A stretch of DNA of 18,481 nucleotides from an uncultured Clostridium sp. (GCA_900541315.1 UQJF01000053.1:1-18481); one strand, 5' to 3'; counted from the first letter of the stretch, positions 8,142 to 15,906 are shown. A program made the numbers and translations. Notes: generated from the letters alone by a model not told the origin.

Positions 8142-10136
8142 CTAATTCTGTGCCTCTGCTTGTTTAAAACCTGACGTTCCAGAGCCGTCTGTACTGGAGG
8201 GCTCTGGTTCCTGATGAGATTCACACCAGATATCGTACCAGAAAAGACAGGCATCCTTCCATGCAGACTGGGCAGTTTCATATTGCTCTGTAAGAGCAGC
8301 CATTTCTCCCTCTGCCGGTTCTTCCCTGTCCCCAGACCAAAACTGCTTATTTTCAGCATCTGCTGTCTCACACCAGTGTTCCAGCTCCCATTCTTCTCTA
8401 TTTCCATTTTTTTCCAGAATCTGCTGATACAATGACGCTGCACGCTCTGCAGCATTTTCTATAGCCTCTGCAGCCAGGCGCAGTCTCCACTGGTCATAAG
8501 CTTCTTCCTCCGGGATCTCCCGCAGCCTGTGACGTTCTGCCCTTGGCACAGCTTTTAAACCTTCGATCAGTGCCTGTTCCTCTGCTTTGATACGGGCCGC
8601 CAAAGGCTCTCCGGAAGCTTCTTTTTCCTTCCGCTCCAGATAATGCTCATATCCAAAAGGATAATAAAAAGCAGCGTTATTTTCAAAAATAAGCACAGAC
8701 CTGGCTACCTGGCGGATAAAATACCGGTCATGGGATACAAAAAGAATGGTGCCTTCATATGCCTGGAATGCTGATTCCAGGGTCTCCTTTGCCTGAATGT
8801 CCATATGGTTGGTAGGCTCGTCCAGGATCAGGAAATTTGGCCGGCTCTGCAAAAGTTCTGCCAGTACCAGCCTTGCTTTTTCACCACCGGACAGGTCATC
8901 CACCCGTTTTGCACCATCCTTCCCTTTAAAAAGATAGGCGCCTAAAATAGTCCTCACTTCCTTATCCGTCAGAGACGGAAACAGGTCTGAAAAATGTTCC
9001 ACCACTGTTTTTTCTGACTGGATCGCCGCTGAATACTGGTCAAAATATCCAATGGTAATATTATTTCCCAGTGAACAGTCTCCTGCTACAGCAGGCAGGA
9101 AACCTGCCACTGTCTTTAAAAATGTAGTTTTTCCAGAACCATTTACACCTAAAAGCCCGATCTTCTGGCCTTTGCGTATACGCAGGCTCAGTTCTAACAA
9201 GGGATGTTTATCATAACCGATCTTTAAATGCTCTGCTTCAAAGACCCACTTACTTCCTGATACCAGCGGAGTGATCGTCCCTGTAAAAATATGTGCCATA
9301 TCTTCCCTTGGCTTTTCCACAGGATGCATCCGCTCTAATATCTTCTTCCTGGAACGGGCGAAAGCGGCCTTTGAAGGCTTATTTTTAAACCTTTTGATCA
9401 GTTCTTCCTGACGTTCTATCTCCTCCTGCTGGCGCAGATATGACTTCATCTGGATCTCATAGTTTTTACGTTTCTGTTCACGATACTGGGTATAATTTCC
9501 CGGATACCGGGTGGTCTTCCCCTGATCCAGCTCATAAATAATATCCGCAGTACGGTCCATAAAAAAGCGGTCGTGGCTGACCATGACTACAGCTCCCTGA
9601 TACTGCTTCAGATAACCTTCCAGCCAACAGGCTGTTTCCATATCCAGATGGTTCGTAGGCTCATCCAGCAATAACAGATCCGGCTTTTGAAGAAGAAGCC
9701 GGATCAGGGCGATCTTAGTCTTCTGGCCTCCGGAAAAGGCTGCTACAGAACGCTTTTTGTCCTCTTTCTGAAATCCCAGACCTGTAAAAAGGGTGTCATA
9801 TTCCCGCTCATATTCAAAACGTTCCCTGTCAAAAAGGCCTTTTGTAGGACAATGAAGCATCATAAGCTCTTCTACTGTCCGTTCTTCCTCTGCCAAAGCC
9901 TGCTGTCCAAGCATCTCCACCGTCAGCTGTCTGGAAGCCAGGATCCCCAGTCCCTGACGTCTGTCATCCCGGTCCAGGCTCAACTCTCCTGCGATCAGCC
10001 GCAAAAGCGTAGTCTTTCCCGCGCCATTTCTTCCAACTACTGCAATTTTCTGATTTCCCTGTATTTCAAAATCAATATGGGATAATATAGTTTCACCGCC
10101 TAAGGTAACGGTGCCGTCTTTTATCTGGTATTTCAT
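8142..10136 (-). CDS. ABC-F family ATPase (ribosome-associated type)
   Basis: This 664-aa soluble protein has two ABC cassettes and no membrane segments, the mark of ABC-F proteins, which act on the ribosome to rescue stalled translation or protect it from antibiotics. Cassette 1 has Walker A GRNGAGKTT (35-43), FSGGQKTK (134-141) and LLLLDEPTNHLD. Cassette 2 has GVNGSGKTT (330-338), LSGGEKAR (415-422) and FLILDEPTNHMD. The charged interdomain linker (about 216-285, with NKPSKAAFARSRKKIL) is where these proteins contact the P-site tRNA. Residues about 500-664 form a long, highly charged tail with at least six Trp. The frame stays open upstream to 10259, but the ATG at 10136 is chosen because GAGGT precedes it, the ABC fold begins at once, and its promoter lies inside the longer version. 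It is a single-gene unit, convergent with the regulator. YdiF/Uup-like housekeeping roles and resistance roles cannot be told apart here. Confidence 0.9.
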   Translation of the reverse strand: MKYQIKDGTVTLGGETILSHIDFEIQGNQKIAVVGRNGAGKTTLLRLIAGELSLDRDDRRQGLGILASRQLTVEMLGQQALAEEERTVEELMMLHCPTKGLFDRERFEYEREYDTLFTGLGFQKEDKKRSVAAFSGGQKTKIALIRLLLQKPDLLLLDEPTNHLDMETACWLEGYLKQYQGAVVMVSHDRFFMDRTADIIYELDQGKTTRYPGNYTQYREQKRKNYEIQMKSYLRQQEEIERQEELIKRFKNKPSKAAFARSRKKILERMHPVEKPREDMAHIFTGTITPLVSGSKWVFEAEHLKIGYDKHPLLELSLRIRKGQKIGLLGVNGSGKTTFLKTVAGFLPAVAGDCSLGNNITIGYFDQYSAAIQSEKTVVEHFSDLFPSLTDKEVRTILGAYLFKGKDGAKRVDDLSGGEKARLVLAELLQSRPNFLILDEPTNHMDIQAKETLESAFQAYEGTILFVSHDRYFIRQVARSVLIFENNAAFYYPFGYEHYLERKEKEASGEPLAARIKAEEQALIEGLKAVPRAERHRLREIPEEEAYDQWRLRLAAEAIENAAERAASLYQQILEKNGNREEWELEHWCETADAENKQFWSGDREEPAEGEMAALTEQYETAQSAWKDACLFWYDIWCESHQEPEPSSTDGSGTSGFKQAEAQN

Positions 10137-10170
10137 GATGTAAACCTCATATTCCTGCAAATGATCCACA

Positions 10171-10186
10171 GCTATACTAGTATAGC
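10171..10186. promoter_or_regulatory. Perfect 16-bp palindrome over the ABC-F promoter
   Basis: GCTATACTAGTATAGC is fully self-complementary. It contains the -10 hexamer TATACT of the ABC-F promoter and reaches the inferred start site. That is a classic position for a dimeric repressor site, although the symmetry also places a second TATACT on the plus strand. No cognate regulator is identified. Confidence 0.5.
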
Positions 10187-10207
10187 GAAACAGCGGCTCT
10201 GATGCAA
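10179..10207 (-). promoter_or_regulatory. Promoter of the ABC-F gene
   Basis: On the minus strand, -35 TTGCAT (10202-10207) and -10 TATACT (10179-10184) are 17 bases apart. Transcription would begin near 10172, about 36 bases before the ATG at 10136. This supports the shorter gene start. Confidence 0.65.
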
Positions 10208-10226
10208 GTGTGGCACCTGTAAATCG

Positions 10227-10270
10227 AAAAAAGTCCCCTTTCTGTGGCAAAACTTCCACAGAAAGGGGAC
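10227..10270 (-). terminator. Rho-independent terminator of the sugar cassette
   Basis: The arms 10256-10270 and 10233-10247 are perfect 15-bp complements around an 8-base loop, followed on the minus strand by six U residues (10227-10232). It lies 30 bases after the isomerase stop codon and just upstream of the ABC-F promoter, insulating the two units. Confidence 0.93.
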
Positions 10271-10300
10271 AAATTCACAAATCGGACATCGGATATGTTT

Positions 10301-11788
10301 TTATGCAAATGGATTTTCTGTCTTATAAAGCATTCCTGCCGGCTGGTTAAAGCCGATCTCTTCTACATCAACGCCAATATACTTAAATACCTCATACAGG
10401 CTCTTGCCGAAGTGACCGAATGCAACTGCACCGTGATGCGGGAAGCCCTTCTCGATCAGTACATGACGGTAGAAACGTCCCATCTGGGGAATTGCAAAGA
10501 TGCCGATGGAACCAAATGACCGGGTTGCCACTGGCAGTACCTCGCCCTGTGCTACATAAGCGCGCAGAATGTTGTCAGCTGTACTCTGTAAACGGTAAAA
10601 CGTAATATCACCAGGCATGATATCACCTTCCAGAGTTCCCTGTGTAACTTCTTCCGGAAGAGAACGGGCCATTATGAACTGATACTTCATTTCACAGAAT
10701 GCCAGCTTCCCTGAGTTGGTATTTCCACAATGGAAGCCCATGAAGGTCTCCTTTAAATCATAGTTAAATTTGCCCTTGATATCCTCATTGTAAAGGTCTT
10801 CCGGTACAGAGTTGTTAATATCTAAAAGGGTTACTGCGTCCTGGCTGATACAGGTTCCGATAAATTCACTTAATGCACCATAAATATCTACTTCACAGGA
10901 CACTGGAATGCCGCGTCCGGTCAGGCGGCTGTTTACATAACAGGGGACAAAGCCAAACTGGGTCTGGAATGCAGGCCAGCATTTTCCTGCAATGGCAACA
11001 TATTTGCGGCAGCCTCTGTGGTCACGGATCCAGTCTGATAAAGTAAGCTCATACTGGGACAGCTTTGCCAGGATCTCAGGCTTTTTATTTCCTTCTCCCA
11101 GCTCTGCTGCCATATCTGCTGCTACTTCTGCAATTCTTGGATCACCTGCATGCTTATTATATGCTTCAAACAGATCAAGCTCTGAGTTTTCTTCAATCTC
11201 AACCCCAAGGTTATACAGCTGTTTGATCGGGGCATTGCATGCCAGGAAATTTAACGGTCTTGGGCCAAAGCTGATGATCTTCAGATCCGACAGACCGATA
11301 ACGGTTCTTGCAATTGGCAGGAAATCATGGATCATATCTGCGCATTCTGCTGCCGTTCCTACAGGATATTCAGGGATATAAGCCTTGATATTTCGCAGCT
11401 GAAGATTATAGCTTGCATTTAACATACCGCAATATGCATCGCCTCTGCCGGATACCAGATTATTTCCGGTCTCTTCTGCTGCTGCAACAAACATCTTTGG
11501 CCCTTCAAAGTGTTTTGCAAGTAATGTTTCAGAGATCTCGGGTCCGAAGTTTCCAAGATAAACAACTAAAGCATTGCAGCCCTCTTTCTTAATATCTTCT
11601 AATGCCTGTACCATATGGATCTCACTCTCTACGATACAGACCGGGCACTCATAAATGTCCTCTGCCTCATATTTTGCCTTGTAAGCATCTACCAGGGCTT
11701 TTCTGCGGTTTACAGATAAAGACTCCGGGAAACAGTCACGGCTGACTGCCACAATGCCAATTTTTACTTTCGGGATATTCTCAAACAT
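10301..11788 (-). CDS. L-fucose/L-arabinose isomerase family protein
   Basis: This 495-aa protein belongs to the FucI/AraA aldose-ketose isomerase superfamily, which interconverts aldoses and ketoses with a Mn2+ centre. By motif comparison with E. coli FucI, the metal ligands Glu337, Asp361 and His528 correspond to Glu299 (in SCEVDIYGALSEF), Asp323 (LLDINN) and His452 (HHGAVAFGHFG, matching NHGVLTIGHVG). All three are present, so the enzyme should be active. It is about 100 residues shorter than FucI, so the substrate may differ; D-arabinose, L-fucose and other sugars are possible. The ATG at 11788 is chosen over an upstream in-frame codon at 11824 because GGAGGA precedes it at proper spacing. 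It is the last gene of the cassette, 97 bases after the DUF4867 gene; that gap shows no clear promoter or hairpin. Confidence 0.88.
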   Translation of the reverse strand: MFENIPKVKIGIVAVSRDCFPESLSVNRRKALVDAYKAKYEAEDIYECPVCIVESEIHMVQALEDIKKEGCNALVVYLGNFGPEISETLLAKHFEGPKMFVAAAEETGNNLVSGRGDAYCGMLNASYNLQLRNIKAYIPEYPVGTAAECADMIHDFLPIARTVIGLSDLKIISFGPRPLNFLACNAPIKQLYNLGVEIEENSELDLFEAYNKHAGDPRIAEVAADMAAELGEGNKKPEILAKLSQYELTLSDWIRDHRGCRKYVAIAGKCWPAFQTQFGFVPCYVNSRLTGRGIPVSCEVDIYGALSEFIGTCISQDAVTLLDINNSVPEDLYNEDIKGKFNYDLKETFMGFHCGNTNSGKLAFCEMKYQFIMARSLPEEVTQGTLEGDIMPGDITFYRLQSTADNILRAYVAQGEVLPVATRSFGSIGIFAIPQMGRFYRHVLIEKGFPHHGAVAFGHFGKSLYEVFKYIGVDVEEIGFNQPAGMLYKTENPFA

Positions 11789-11885
11789 GTTTTTTCCTCC
11801 ATATTTACAGGTCTGCTTCACCACAGCCCTTATTTATTCTCTTAATGCCCCTATGCTCTTTCTAATGTTTTTGTAATTCTGCCTT

Positions 11886-12509
11886 TTAAACTTCTATATT
11901 TTCACCTTTCAGTCCAATAAAACTGCCCTCAGGAAGTCCGCCTTCTTCATGGCCGATAAGCCATTTATTCACAGCTGCCAACAGTTTCTCTTCACCACTC
12001 TTATTTTCCGGTCTGTGGCTTAATTCACCGTTTGTCCCCTTTGGAAGGACCACTACGCAGCGGAAACCTTTAGCACTGGTCTGACATGGCGCATAATGAA
12101 GAGTAGTTGCATACACTTCGATCATAGTACCTGCCGGAACAAAAAATGCTTTTACCTTAGATGTATCTAATGTATGATCATCTTCTATTTCCTCTTCTTT
12201 GGCCAAAAGCAGTACCATATCAGTGACTGCAATATTAATCTCTGAATCCCTGTGATATTCCAGTGCATTTAATCTGCGGTTATGTCCGTTACAGTAACCG
12301 ATCTGGACAGGCATCTGGCCGTAAACCCCGTCTGCCAGTTCTTCTGCGATCTTTAACTCTTCCAGTTCCTTTACGGAAGCCACATACACCACATCATCCG
12401 GACATGGGGTTTCTTCCATTTTCTGTAAAATTTCTTTCAGGTCATAGCCTTCGATGACCTTGCCGTACTTTTTAAATTCCGTATCCATTACACTTATCTG
12501 TTTGATCAT
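11886..12509 (-). CDS. DUF4867 family protein, cupin-like
   Basis: This 207-aa soluble protein resembles the DUF4867 family, which I recall as occurring beside xylulokinase and fucose-isomerase-like genes in Clostridia; no activity is established from this sequence. A small beta-barrel is suggested, with a cupin-like metal-site pattern: Glu84, His86 and Glu90 in LEYHRDSE, then His138 in TLHYAPC after the Pro-Gly turn VPAGT. Cupin sugar isomerases (D-lyxose isomerase type) and ureidoglycolate-lyase-like proteins use comparable ligand sets, so a role as isomerase, epimerase or mutarotase for the cassette sugar is a reasonable but unproven guess. Its start overlaps the kinase stop as ATGA, and a Shine-Dalgarno-like AAGGAG lies inside the end of the kinase gene. 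The two are translationally coupled. Confidence 0.8.
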   Translation of the reverse strand: MIKQISVMDTEFKKYGKVIEGYDLKEILQKMEETPCPDDVVYVASVKELEELKIAEELADGVYGQMPVQIGYCNGHNRRLNALEYHRDSEINIAVTDMVLLLAKEEEIEDDHTLDTSKVKAFFVPAGTMIEVYATTLHYAPCQTSAKGFRCVVVLPKGTNGELSHRPENKSGEEKLLAAVNKWLIGHEEGGLPEGSFIGLKGENIEV

Positions 12510-14032
12510 GATAATTCTGCCAGCTCCTTATAATCATTTTTCAGACTTGTATACACTTTCTGGTACAATCTGTGATATTTTTCATAAACAACCACTTCTT
12601 CTGCCTTTGGTTCTGTGCTGTCCCTGGATGTGATCAGCTGGTCACATGCCTTTTCCACACTTTCATAAATACCGCAGGCAACACCTGCTAAAATGGCAGC
12701 TCCCAGTGCCGGGCCTTCATCCTGCACTATACGTTCCACAGAACAGTTGTACAGATCTGCTAACATCTGACGCCATACCGGGCTTTTTCCACCGCCTCCG
12801 CAGGCTTTCATACAGTCTACCCGGATCCCCATTTCCTTAAGTATCTCATTGCAGTCACAGAGAGAATATGCAACACCTTCCATGACGGCCCGCAGCAGAT
12901 TCTTTCTTGTATGGATGGCAGACAGTCCGAAAAATACGCCTCTGCAGTCCGGATCAAGGTGAGGAGTCCTTTCTCCCATTAAATAAGGAAGATACAACAG
13001 ACGGTTGCTTCCCGGTGCTACAGCTGCCACATCTTTATTGATCTGGTCATATACATCTGCGCCTGTTTCCTCTGCCTCTTTTACCAGATCCTGGCAGAAC
13101 TGATCCTTGAACCATTTTAAAGAAAGACCTGCTGCCTGGGTCACGCCCATCATATGCCATGCCCCTGGTACTGCGCAGCAGCAGGTATGGATCCTTCCCT
13201 TTGGATCAATGGCAGGCTTGCTGGTATGGGCAAATACAACACCTGAGGTACCAATGGTTGTAAAGGCAGTCCCGTCTTTTACAACACCGGTTCCCACTGC
13301 TGCTGCTGCGTTGTCACCGGCACCGCCTGCTACCATACATTTTTCAGAAAGACCTGTCCTTTTTGCCACATCCGCAAGCAGTGCCCCTGTTGCTTCACAG
13401 GATTCATATACCTTTCCTAAAAGATCCTTATCAATATTTAATGCTTTCAGCACTTCATCTGACCAGCAGCGGCCCGGAACATCTAAAAGCTGCATACCGC
13501 TTGCATCAGAAACTTCTGTGGCAAATACACCTGTCAATATATAACGGATATAATCCTTGGGCAGTAAAATATGACGGCAGCGGTTATAATTTTCCGGCTC
13601 ATTCTTCCGTACCCAGAGGATCTTTGCAGCAGTCCAGCCGGTCAGCGGCGGATTTGCAGTAATCCGGATCCATTCTTCCCTGGGCATGATCTTTAACATG
13701 TCCTCTACCTCTGCTCCGGTCCTCTGGTCGCACCATATAATAGATGGACGGATCACTTCTCCCATCTCATCTAACATGACCAGACCATGCATCTGTCCGG
13801 AAATACCGATTCCCTTTACGTCATCTTTGCCTGCGCCTGACTTGGAAATAACTTCTTTTATAGTATTAAGAACTGCATCTGCCCAGTCCTCAGGCCTCTG
13901 CTCTGCCCATCCGTTCTCTGGCTGATACAACGGATATTCCTGTGAAGCAGAGGCGGTCACTCTTCCATTTTCATCAAACAGCACTGTCTTTGTTGCGGAA
14001 GTCCCCACATCAATTCCCAAGAGATAATTCAT
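12506..14032 (-). CDS. xylB: Xylulokinase, FGGY carbohydrate kinase family
   Basis: This 508-aa cytoplasmic kinase of the FGGY family should phosphorylate a ketopentose, most likely D-xylulose to D-xylulose 5-phosphate. It follows E. coli XylB closely through the protein: GIDVGTSATK (6-15) for phosphate binding, GQMHG (79-83), IIWCDQR (98-104), LLPKDYIRYILTG, DASGMQLLDV, GGAGDNAAAAVGTG with the catalytic base Asp240, LPYLMGERTPH, and ACGGGGKSPVWRQMLADL. Length is normal. It is the first gene of the cassette, reading away from the AraC-type regulator. A class II aldolase and a sugar transporter are absent, so the pathway must be completed elsewhere or end in xylulose 5-phosphate. Closely related FGGY kinases for other ketoses cannot be excluded. 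Confidence 0.9.
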   Translation of the reverse strand: MNYLLGIDVGTSATKTVLFDENGRVTASASQEYPLYQPENGWAEQRPEDWADAVLNTIKEVISKSGAGKDDVKGIGISGQMHGLVMLDEMGEVIRPSIIWCDQRTGAEVEDMLKIMPREEWIRITANPPLTGWTAAKILWVRKNEPENYNRCRHILLPKDYIRYILTGVFATEVSDASGMQLLDVPGRCWSDEVLKALNIDKDLLGKVYESCEATGALLADVAKRTGLSEKCMVAGGAGDNAAAAVGTGVVKDGTAFTTIGTSGVVFAHTSKPAIDPKGRIHTCCCAVPGAWHMMGVTQAAGLSLKWFKDQFCQDLVKEAEETGADVYDQINKDVAAVAPGSNRLLYLPYLMGERTPHLDPDCRGVFFGLSAIHTRKNLLRAVMEGVAYSLCDCNEILKEMGIRVDCMKACGGGGKSPVWRQMLADLYNCSVERIVQDEGPALGAAILAGVACGIYESVEKACDQLITSRDSTEPKAEEVVVYEKYHRLYQKVYTSLKNDYKELAELS

Positions 14033-14061
14033 GATCCCCCGATTCTCCCTTCTCTAAGCCA

Positions 14062-14083
14062 ACTATATTCTAAAATGATTATA
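14062..14083 (-). promoter_or_regulatory. Candidate -10 elements of the sugar cassette
   Basis: Two minus-strand -10 matches precede xylB: TATAAT (14078-14083) and TATAGT (14062-14067). Neither has a recognisable -35 at 16-18 bases. That is typical of activator-dependent promoters. CTTATCCT repeats occupy the -35 region or lie just upstream, in line with control by the divergent AraC-type protein. Confidence 0.4.
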
Positions 14084-14084
14084 A

Positions 14085-14144
14085 CTTATCCTAAACTATC
14101 ATTCCAGAGCAATTCTTATCCTTATAATGTCACTTTCTTATCCT
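14085..14144 (+). promoter_or_regulatory. Three phased CTTATCCT direct repeats, probable AraC-type operator
   Basis: CTTATCCT occurs at 14085-14092, 14115-14122 and 14137-14144, all in one orientation, with start-to-start distances of 30 and 22 bases (about three and two helical turns). AraC-family proteins bind direct-repeat half-sites. The first two copies are placed to activate xylB, and the third overlaps the -35 region of the regulator gene. The assignment is inference from position and spacing. Confidence 0.55.
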
Positions 14145-14197
14145 TTTATATTTTCTTATTATATGGTATATTTTATCTGTAAAAGGAGGACTGCCCA

Positions 14198-15046
14198 ATG
14201 GCTCTTAAAGATTTTACTTATGAAATGGTCGTGCCAAACGAAGACCTTCCCTGCAAATTTTTTATTTTTGAAGGAAAAAACGGCAATTACCGCCGCGCCA
14301 ACCACTGGCACCAGTCTGTAGAGATATTCCTGGTCCTGGAAGGAGAATTGAGATTTTATATTAATAATCAGTCCCAGCCTTTAAGCGCCGGGGAACTGAT
14401 CATCGTCAATTCCAATGAGATCCACTCCATTGAGGCACCAAAGCCAAATCTGACTCTTGTTCTCCAGATCCCGGCTTCCTATTTTGCCCCTTATATGGGA
14501 AAAGAGGACTATGCTGTATTTATAAGCCAGTCCCAGGAGAAAAACCGTACTCTGGCCATTCTTATTGAACAAATGTATCATGTGTATACAAAAAAAGAAA
14601 AGGCTTATCTTTTAAAGATGCAAAGCCTTTTCTACGAACTTTTATACCAGATGACCACTAATTTTATGAAAACAGAAGCAGATGAGGGAACCTTACGGCA
14701 AAAACGGCACCTAGACCGTCTCTCCAGGATCACCTCTTATATGAAGAAACATTATAACCAGCCTATTACCCTGGAAAGTGTCGCTGAAACCTTTGGATTT
14801 TCCCCCAATTATTTGTCACGTATGTTCCGTCTATATGCAGGGATCAGCTACAAAACCTATCTTTTAAACCTGCGCACAGAATATGCTTTCCGCGAAATGC
14901 TCCACACTGACCGCAGTTTAAATGATATTGCCATTAATAATGGATTTCCAAACAGCCGTGCTTTTGCAAAATCCTTTTTTAAACGCTATGACTGTCTTCC
15001 CGGAGAATACCGCAGAAAAATGCAGCTTACTGCTTCTGACCCTTAA
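14198..15046 (+). CDS. AraC-family transcriptional regulator with cupin sensor
   Basis: This 282-aa DNA-binding protein has an N-terminal cupin sugar-sensing domain (about 15-95, with ANHWHQSVEIFLVLEGEL; His36, His38 and Glu42 in the cupin pattern) and a C-terminal pair of AraC helix-turn-helix motifs (about 175-276). ITLESVAETFGFSPNYLSRMF forms the first HTH, and LNDIAINNGFPNSRAFAKSF with the following YDCLPGEYR is the classic second one. The ATG at 14198 follows AAAAGGAGGA. It is divergent from the sugar cassette and shares its 165-base intergenic region, so it most likely activates xylB, the DUF4867 gene and the isomerase in response to the cassette sugar. Its 3' end overlaps the convergent methyltransferase gene by 20 bases. 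Confidence 0.92.
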   Translation: MALKDFTYEMVVPNEDLPCKFFIFEGKNGNYRRANHWHQSVEIFLVLEGELRFYINNQSQPLSAGELIIVNSNEIHSIEAPKPNLTLVLQIPASYFAPYMGKEDYAVFISQSQEKNRTLAILIEQMYHVYTKKEKAYLLKMQSLFYELLYQMTTNFMKTEADEGTLRQKRHLDRLSRITSYMKKHYNQPITLESVAETFGFSPNYLSRMFRLYAGISYKTYLLNLRTEYAFREMLHTDRSLNDIAINNGFPNSRAFAKSFFKRYDCLPGEYRRKMQLTASDP

Positions 15047-15734
15047 GTATCATCAAAGACAGATAAGGAATGTCATTTTCCTTTAATTCATTATAATCAC
15101 AGATCAGGCGCTGCTCCTTTGTTCCTACCTTTTCCACCAGTACAAAGGAATTCTCCCGTCCGCTTTCTTTGATGGCTGTTAAGAGAGCTTCCTTATCAGA
15201 AGAAGGCTTCATAAATACTACATTGTCATGTTCTTTAAGAAGCTTTGTCAGGTCTTCTGGGCTGTTTTTCCGTACCGGTGCCACAAGCAGGTCCTCGTCC
15301 CAGGCTGTAAGAGGCGTTCTGGAAATAGCTGCTGATGCACAGAAAGACGGGATCCCGGGGATCACTTCTATCTCTGTCCCAAAAGCTTCTATATAAGGAA
15401 GAGTGTACATAAAAGTGCTGTATACAGAAGGATCTCCCAGCGTGATAAATGCGCCTGTTTTCTCACCTTTTAAATATTCAGAGATAATGCGGCCATTTTC
15501 CTGCCACATTTTTTTTAATTCATCCCCATGATAATGCATGGGATATTCCAGATCTACGATCCGGGCTTTACTGTCTTTTATGTGTTCTTTTATAATATCG
15601 AAAGCAAAGCTTCCCGCCCCTTTTTTCTTTTCCGGACAAAAGATCACATCTGCTTTCTGTAATATTTTATATGCTTTCAGTGTAAGCAGTTCCGGATCCC
15701 CCGGTCCTACTCCGATCCCGTATAATTTTCCCAT
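15027..15734 (-). CDS. cbiL: Precorrin-2 / cobalt-factor II C20-methyltransferase (CbiL/CobI type)
   Basis: This 235-aa SAM-dependent tetrapyrrole methylase should add the C-20 methyl group to (cobalt-)precorrin-2 in corrin-ring synthesis. It has the family's ordered motifs: GVGPGDPELLTLKA (8-21) at the N-terminal SAM/substrate site, the segment ITLGDPSVYSTFMY (97-110), and VIPGIPSFCASAA (124-136). The C20-type start MGKLYGIGVGPGDPE and the VYST form fit CbiL better than the other Cbi methylases. The frame extends to a TTG at 15764, but ATG 15734 is chosen because the domain begins there; neither start has a strong ribosome site. It stands alone, without other cobalamin genes, divergent from an ABC importer. 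It overlaps the araC-type gene tail-to-tail by 20 bases. Confidence 0.88.
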   Translation of the reverse strand: MGKLYGIGVGPGDPELLTLKAYKILQKADVIFCPEKKKGAGSFAFDIIKEHIKDSKARIVDLEYPMHYHGDELKKMWQENGRIISEYLKGEKTGAFITLGDPSVYSTFMYTLPYIEAFGTEIEVIPGIPSFCASAAISRTPLTAWDEDLLVAPVRKNSPEDLTKLLKEHDNVVFMKPSSDKEALLTAIKESGRENSFVLVEKVGTKEQRLICDYNELKENDIPYLSLMILKGQKQ

Positions 15735-15791
15735 TTTTTCCCAATTTCCTTTTATTTTTTCCAATCTTCTTTTATTTTTATCAATAGAACT

Positions 15792-15820
15792 ATTTTAACA
15801 GCACTTATCTACCACAGCAA
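15792..15820 (-). promoter_or_regulatory. Promoter of the cbiL gene
   Basis: On the minus strand, -35 TTGCTG (15815-15820) and -10 TAAAAT (15792-15797) are 17 bases apart. Transcription would start near 15785, about 50 bases before the ATG at 15734. The 172-base divergent region is too short and lacks the B12-box consensus for a full cobalamin riboswitch. Confidence 0.5.
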
Positions 15821-15830
15821 GGGATTTTTA

Positions 15831-15880
15831 TGGTAAGATAGTCCTGTTATTATGAATGCTTTCTTGTTTTAAGAGAGCAT
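15831..15880 (+). promoter_or_regulatory. Possible extended -10 promoter and leader hairpin of the NitT/TauT-type importer
   Basis: TGGTAAGAT (15831-15839) fits an extended -10 element (TGn plus TAAGAT), with no good -35. It is followed by a hairpin in which 15856-15865 pairs with 15871-15880 (10 positions, one U-G wobble) around a GUUUU loop. The hairpin ends about 10 bases before AAGGAGG and could influence translation or mRNA stability. Both assignments are tentative. Confidence 0.35.
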
Positions 15881-15906
15881 ATCATCTTCAAGGAGGAAAA
15901 TACATT

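Noticed and set aside
10137..10259. In-frame N-terminal extension of the ABC-F protein (41 extra residues)
   Set aside because: It would span the gene's own promoter and palindrome, has no ribosome site at its start, and precedes the normal N-terminus of the family.
15735..15906. Possible cobalamin riboswitch between cbiL and the importer
   Set aside because: The region is only 172 bases, is split by two divergent promoters, and lacks the B12-box and conserved core I expect; only a simple hairpin at 15856-15880 is seen.
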